Below, piece by piece: positions 59,721-64,000 of a stretch of DNA of 64,000 nt. The notes under the pieces are model-generated. The model saw nothing but the letters and a program-made list of their open reading frames with translations. It ran no database searches and was not told the origin of the DNA. The position numbers were made by a program, and so were the translations under genes. This DNA comes from an uncultured Acidimicrobiales bacterium (GTDB lineage: Bacteria > Actinomycetota > Acidimicrobiia > Acidimicrobiales > Bin134). Location: positions 930,001 to 994,000 of the forward strand of contig OX638344.1 in assembly GCA_951813555.1 (NCBI GenBank), written 5' to 3'. Each line of letters opens with the position of its first letter. The first letter of the stretch is position 1.

Positions 59721-62666
59721 ATGAATCGGGCACCGCTTCTCTCTGTACTTGTGGTCGCCCTTGCCCTCATTGCCGCCGCCTGCGGCGGTGACGACGAACA
59801 ACCCGCCACCCCAGCCACGCCTTCGCCCACCGCCACCACCCAGCCCGCCGAGCCATCCCCGACGCCCGCCGCCAGCGCCCAGCCAACCACCGCCCCCTTG
59901 GGCCCCACCTGCGACTGGCCGATGTGGGGCCACGGCATCGATCGCACCTTCTCCTACCCCTGCGACAGCGCCATCAACCCCGACACCGCCGCCGACCTGC
60001 GCCGCATTTGGTTCTTCAACACCAGCGACGTGGTCACCGCCGCCCCGGTGGTGGTGAACGGCGTGCTGTATGTGGGCGACTGGGCCGGGAGGTTCTACGC
60101 CCTGAACGCGGCCGACGGCACCGAGATCTGGCACTACGACGCCGAGTACCACGACAACGTCTACGCCGGGCAGATCACCTCGTCGGCCTCCTACACCCTC
60201 ATCGGCGCTACCCCCGCGGTGGTGTTCAACGCCGGGCGCACCATCCACGCCCTCAACGCCGCCGACGGCACCGAGATCTGGTCCCACGCCCTGGGCGAAC
60301 CCGGCTGGCCCACCGAGCTGGAGACAACCCCCATCGTGGTGGACAACCGGGTGATCGCCACCTTCGACACCCACAACGCCCCCTTCCCCGCCGGCGTGGT
60401 GGCCGTCGATCTGGCCACCGGAGAGCTGCTGTGGCACTTCGACCTTGAAGGCGGCGACCACAAAGGCTGCGGGGGAGTGTGGGGCTCGCCTTCGGTCGAC
60501 CTGGGGCGCCGCCTCATGTTCGCCGGCAGCGCCAACTGCCCCACCTCCCCCGAGGGCTGGGGCCCCTACACCGAGGCTCTGTTCGCGGTGGACATCGACA
60601 CCGGCGAGCCGGCCTGGAGCTTCCAGCCCCACCCGCCCAACAACGACGACTCCGATTTCGCCGGCGCGCCGGTGCTGTTCACCGCCAACGGCCAAGACCT
60701 GGTCAGCCTGGGCAACAAAGACGCCGTGTTCTACGTGGTGAATCGCGACACCGGCGAGCTGGTATGGAGCACCCGGGCCACCAACGACAACGTGATCCGT
60801 TCCAACTTCGCCAGCGGCGGCTTCATCGGCCCCGCCGCCTACGCCGATGGCATCATCGCCGGCGGCACCGGCGTGGCCGACTGCCCCTGCATGCACGCCT
60901 TCGACGCCGCCACCGGCCAGATCGTCTGGCAGCAGCCCGCCGTTGGCCCCACCTATTCGCCCACCACCGAGGTCAACGGCGTGGTGTTCGTGGGCTCGCT
61001 CGACTTCACCCTGCGAGCCCTACGCCTCGAAACCGGCGAGGTGCTGTGGTCCGACGAGCTCACCGGGCTGATCTCCGGTGGGGTGGCCATCGTGGGCGAC
61101 GACATGTGGGCGGTGGCCGGCTTCCGCGAGCCCGGTTCACCCGGCCCCTCGGAGACCTCCGGCGTGTTCCGCTACACCGTGGCCCCCGAAGTGGAGGCCG
61201 CCCCCCAAACCGCCCCCGAACAAGCCCCCGAGCCCGAAGCCGGCCAAGTCCGCCTGGTGGCAGCTTCGGGCCGCTGCATCGACGCCCCCTGCGATGTCGG
61301 CTTCGACTTCAAGACCCCGCCGCCGGGCACCGACCCCCAGCTCACCATGTCGATTCAGACCGACCCCTTTGAGCTCACCGTCGCCTCCCGCGGCCTCGGC
61401 GACCCCGCGGCCTGGCTACGAAAGGGGAGCGACGCGGCTGCCGTCGGCGCCTCGGCCTACGGCGTGCTGGTTTCGGAGCGCGACGACCGCCCCGCGGGCG
61501 GCTACCTGTGCGTGCTCGATGACCAGGGCGGCTGCATCGCCCGTACCGTCCCCCGCCCCGGCGTCTCCTACAACCGCATCAGCCTGCTGGCCCTGCACGA
61601 CACCACCGCCATCCCCGGCCCCGCCGACGGCTTCGACCGCCTGGTGGCCAGCATCGGCTTCAACCCGCCGCTGCAAACCGAGCCCCTCGACCCGCCCACC
61701 TACCTGGTGTTCAGCCCCCAGGGCAACAACCTGGTGATATACGGCGACAACGGCGCCACCCACCGGCTCATCACCAACGCCCGGGAGGATCCCAACGGCC
61801 GCGACATCAACGGCCAGGTGTGCTTCACCGACGACGGCCGCTTCATCGCCGGCGAAGACACCGGCCAGCCCGAAATACCTGCCGGGTTCGGCCTCTTCCA
61901 GCTCGACGGCGACACCCTGGACACCCTCGCCGCCACCCAAATAGGCAAGCTCACCCCCGACTTCGAAGCCGCGGTGAACCAGCCCGAGCCCTACGGCTGC
62001 GCTCTTTTGCCCGACGGCCGACTGCTCACCACCGACGTGGGCAATCAGGCGTCCGGGCCGGGCACCGGCCAACTTACCGTGTGGTTCCCGCCCTACGACG
62101 GCGCCCGCTGCGTGGTGGCCGACGACATCGCCACTGCCCAGCAACTGGCCGCCGACGGAAACGATGTGCTGGTGGCCTCAGCCCGCCCGCCCACCATCGG
62201 CGTGCAGCGCTATTCCAACCTGCCTCGCAGCACAGATCAGTGCGATCCCGCCGCGGTCGCCGTCGAGCTGTTCATCGCCGTAGGCGACGGACTGACCCTC
62301 ACCACCGGCATCGCCGCCGATCGACGGGGCGGTTGGTACGTGTCTGACACCCTCGTCGGCGTCATCAACCAGTACGACGGCGACGGCAACTACGTCCGCA
62401 CCGTGCTGGCCCCTCCCGAAGGCGAGGGGCTGGCCCTCGAGCCCATCAGCACCGGCTCCCCGCTGGGCATAGCCGTGGGCCCCGACGGCACCCTCTACTA
62501 CGCCGACCTGGCCCTGGTCATCAACGAGTCGGGCATCGGCCCCGCCTCGGGCCAGGGCACCGTGCGCCGCATCCGCTTCGACGCCGACAACCAGCCCCTG
62601 CCGCCGGAGACCATCGACTACGGCCTCAACTTCCCCGACGGCCTCGGCATCCTCCCCATCCCATAA
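59721..62666 (+). CDS. Lipoprotein with two beta-propeller regions (PQQ-like plus NHL/SMP-30-like)
   Basis: A 981-residue exported lipoprotein with lipobox IAAA-C (Cys21) and a Pro/Thr/Ala-rich linker to about residue 60. Residues ~65-490 show repeats ending in 'ALNAADGTEIWHYDA', 'VDLATGELLWHFD' and 'NRDTGELVWST', the pattern of PQQ-dependent-dehydrogenase-like propellers. After a Pro/Glu hinge (~495-515), residues ~520-980 form a second region with 'PDGRLLTTDVGNQASG' and 'GIAVGPDGTLYYADLAL', like NHL/SMP-30 propellers. Cysteines in 'GDHKGCGGVWG' and 'ADCPCMHAF' may form disulfides. Catalytic PQQ or calcium sites are not verified; it could be an oxidase or a binding scaffold. Confidence 0.82.
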   Translation: MNRAPLLSVLVVALALIAAACGGDDEQPATPATPSPTATTQPAEPSPTPAASAQPTTAPLGPTCDWPMWGHGIDRTFSYPCDSAINPDTAADLRRIWFFNTSDVVTAAPVVVNGVLYVGDWAGRFYALNAADGTEIWHYDAEYHDNVYAGQITSSASYTLIGATPAVVFNAGRTIHALNAADGTEIWSHALGEPGWPTELETTPIVVDNRVIATFDTHNAPFPAGVVAVDLATGELLWHFDLEGGDHKGCGGVWGSPSVDLGRRLMFAGSANCPTSPEGWGPYTEALFAVDIDTGEPAWSFQPHPPNNDDSDFAGAPVLFTANGQDLVSLGNKDAVFYVVNRDTGELVWSTRATNDNVIRSNFASGGFIGPAAYADGIIAGGTGVADCPCMHAFDAATGQIVWQQPAVGPTYSPTTEVNGVVFVGSLDFTLRALRLETGEVLWSDELTGLISGGVAIVGDDMWAVAGFREPGSPGPSETSGVFRYTVAPEVEAAPQTAPEQAPEPEAGQVRLVAASGRCIDAPCDVGFDFKTPPPGTDPQLTMSIQTDPFELTVASRGLGDPAAWLRKGSDAAAVGASAYGVLVSERDDRPAGGYLCVLDDQGGCIARTVPRPGVSYNRISLLALHDTTAIPGPADGFDRLVASIGFNPPLQTEPLDPPTYLVFSPQGNNLVIYGDNGATHRLITNAREDPNGRDINGQVCFTDDGRFIAGEDTGQPEIPAGFGLFQLDGDTLDTLAATQIGKLTPDFEAAVNQPEPYGCALLPDGRLLTTDVGNQASGPGTGQLTVWFPPYDGARCVVADDIATAQQLAADGNDVLVASARPPTIGVQRYSNLPRSTDQCDPAAVAVELFIAVGDGLTLTTGIAADRRGGWYVSDTLVGVINQYDGDGNYVRTVLAPPEGEGLALEPISTGSPLGIAVGPDGTLYYADLALVINESGIGPASGQGTVRRIRFDADNQPLPPETIDYGLNFPDGLGILPIP

Positions 62667-62712
62667 CGCGCATAGTGAGCCGCACCGGCCACTTGACCTA
62701 CGATTCCCGCTG

Positions 62713-62913
62713 ATGCGCATTCGGGTGGACACCGAGCTCTGCCAGGGTCACGGGCGCTGCTACATGCTGGCCCCCGACTTGTTCGATGCCGACGGCGACG
62801 GCTACTGCGAGCCCACCAACGAGCGCGCCGTACCCACCGAGCTGGCCGACCAAGCCCGCCGGGCATCCATGAACTGCCCCGAAGATGCCATCATCCTGAC
62901 CGAGGAGACCTGA
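62713..62913 (+). CDS. [3Fe-4S]-type ferredoxin, P450 partner
   Basis: A 66-residue ferredoxin with C10, C16 and C55 in the pattern CxxHxxC ... CP, the three expected ligands of a [3Fe-4S] cluster. Cys32 is extra and in a loop. Position 20 is Ala, as usual. The stop overlaps the ATG of the P450 gene by one base, so the pair is translationally coupled. Here the ferredoxin precedes the P450, the reverse of the order at 9478-10943. Confidence 0.92.
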   Translation: MRIRVDTELCQGHGRCYMLAPDLFDADGDGYCEPTNERAVPTELADQARRASMNCPEDAIILTEET

Positions 62914-64000
62914 TGACCGACACCGCCCCCCACTCCCACTACACGCTGGAACGCCCCGAAGAGGCCGAGGACCCTCAAACCATCTATCGCGAGCTGCGCG
63001 ACAACGCCCCGGTCGCCCGGTTGGCCGGGCGAGCCACCAGTCACACGCTCACCATCAGCCGCCACGAGGACGTGGTCAGCGCCCTGCGCACGCCCGAGGT
63101 GTTCTCCTCCGACTCGTCCGCAGTCGAAATCGGCAACACCCGCCCGCTGGTGCCCCTCCAGGTCGACCCGCCCCACCACAGCAAGCATCGCAAGGCCCTC
63201 GACCCTCTGTTCGCCCCCAGGCAGATGGCCAAGTACGAACCCCGGGTACGGGAGCTGATCCGCGAGCTCATCGACGCGGTGGTCGAACAGGGCCACTGCA
63301 ATTTCCATGAGGCCGTTGCCGAGCCCCTACCCTCCACCATCTTCTTGGAGTTGCTGGGGCTGCCGGTGAGCCGGGTGCACGAGTTCGTGGCCCTCAAAGA
63401 TGGCATCATCCGCCCGCCGGCCGGCTCCATGGAGGAGCGCTTTCAGAAGGTGAGAGCCACCGGCCAGAAGATCTACGCCGTGCTGGAAGAGGTGGTGGAT
63501 GCCCGCATGGCGGAGCGCCAAGACGACTTCTTGTCCACCATCATCGATGCCGAGGTCGACGGCCAGCCCCTTACCCGCGACGACGTGGTGGACATCGGCT
63601 ACCTGTTCTTCCTGGCCGGACTCGACACCGTATCGGCCTCGCTGGATTGCATGATGGCCTTCCTGGCCCAGAATCCCGACCACCGCCAGCGACTGGTGGA
63701 CGACCCCGCCATCATCCCCCACGCCATCGAGGAGATGTTGCGCTACGAGACCCCAGTGCCCACGGTGCCCCGGATAACCGCGTCCGACACCGAGGTGAGC
63801 GGTTGTCCCATGTCCGCCGGTACCCCCATCACCGTTCTGCTCGGCTCGGCCAATACCGACGAGCGGGTGTGGGACCGCCCCGACGAGGTGGACTTCGACC
63901 GGGAGTCCAACAGGCACTTGGCCTTCGGCGGCGGAGTGCACCGCTGCCTGGGTTCCCATCTGGCCCGCATGGAGTTGCGGGTGGCCCTGGAGGAGTGGCA
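62913..64000 (+). CDS. Cytochrome P450 (3' end beyond the window)
   Basis: The first ~362 residues of a P450. The I-helix 'FFLAGLDTVSASL', K-helix 'EEMLRYE' and heme loop 'FGGGVHRCLG' with Cys345 are present, so only the last part of the L-helix and C-terminal strands are missing. The I-helix has AGLDT in place of the usual AGxET: Asp stands at the acid position. 'LQVDPPHHSKHRKAL' is the C-helix. It is coupled to the upstream ferredoxin. Confidence 0.92.
   Translation, partial: MTDTAPHSHYTLERPEEAEDPQTIYRELRDNAPVARLAGRATSHTLTISRHEDVVSALRTPEVFSSDSSAVEIGNTRPLVPLQVDPPHHSKHRKALDPLFAPRQMAKYEPRVRELIRELIDAVVEQGHCNFHEAVAEPLPSTIFLELLGLPVSRVHEFVALKDGIIRPPAGSMEERFQKVRATGQKIYAVLEEVVDARMAERQDDFLSTIIDAEVDGQPLTRDDVVDIGYLFFLAGLDTVSASLDCMMAFLAQNPDHRQRLVDDPAIIPHAIEEMLRYETPVPTVPRITASDTEVSGCPMSAGTPITVLLGSANTDERVWDRPDEVDFDRESNRHLAFGGGVHRCLGSHLARMELRVALEEW

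Noticed and set aside
59685..60896. A 403-residue minus-strand frame opposite the propeller lipoprotein
   Set aside because: Its composition (Gly/Val/His-rich, no domain) is that of a shadow frame in GC-rich DNA.

Overview
The window is high-GC DNA with frequent GTG/TTG starts, little intergenic space and many lipid- and terpenoid-type catabolic enzymes (acyl-CoA dehydrogenases, cytochromes P450, CaiB-type CoA-transferase, Baeyer-Villiger monooxygenase, PhyH dioxygenases). This points to an actinobacterium, and the gene styles (fused Liv transporters, amidohydrolase paralogs, APH-like kinase beside acyl-CoA dehydrogenases) fit an uncultured Acidimicrobiia-like lineage. That placement is inference; no rRNA or other decisive marker is present. 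I see no transposase, integrase, phage structural gene or CRISPR array.

Layout. Bases 1-11000 carry a solute-receptor tail, a tyrosine-phosphatase-like gene, a divergent PhyH dioxygenase, and an unusual branched-chain-type ABC import system. It consists of a lipoprotein receptor, an MFS permease fused to a LivF-type ATPase, and one 1025-residue LivH-LivM-LivG polypeptide whose N-terminus is built from nine perfect 21-bp repeats; a P450 and its ferredoxin follow. Bases 11000-24500 are mixed: tRNA-Arg(ACG), a membrane protein, a DUF1214 protein with a sterol-reductase-like membrane protein, a Baeyer-Villiger monooxygenase, a phosphoesterase, another receptor, tRNA-Ser(CGA), tadA, a CopC-like protein, an ABC exporter, xseA-xseB and a Glu/Leu-dehydrogenase-like gene. 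Bases 24500-37500 look accessory: an acetyltransferase, a FitAB-type toxin-antitoxin pair behind a perfect 29-bp palindrome, two acyl-CoA dehydrogenases, tRNA-Ala(TGC) followed by a helix-turn-helix/nucleotidyltransferase pair with a leaderless-type promoter, a PhyH-GH51-PhyH group with a receptor and an aldolase, and an AAA/DUF4143 ATPase.

Bases 37500-59000 form a long catabolic island, mostly on the + strand: a 3-hydroxyisobutyrate-dehydrogenase-like enzyme, five amidohydrolase-family genes, a class II aldolase, a double VOC protein, a sulfatase, acyl-CoA dehydrogenases, an enoyl-CoA-hydratase-family protein, a CoA-transferase, an intact and a degenerate M24 protein, an APH-like kinase and a P450. 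The end of the window holds two small membrane proteins, a two-propeller lipoprotein and a second ferredoxin-P450 pair cut by the window edge.

Taken together, receptors and the fused transporter would bring in small organic solutes, while the P450/ferredoxin, BVMO, PhyH, amidohydrolase, CoA-transferase and acyl-CoA dehydrogenase genes would oxidise and degrade them. The actual substrates cannot be read from the sequence. The strongest candidates for something undescribed are the two-polypeptide Liv system with its repeat-coded N-terminus, and the tRNA-Ala-adjacent HTH/nucleotidyltransferase module.
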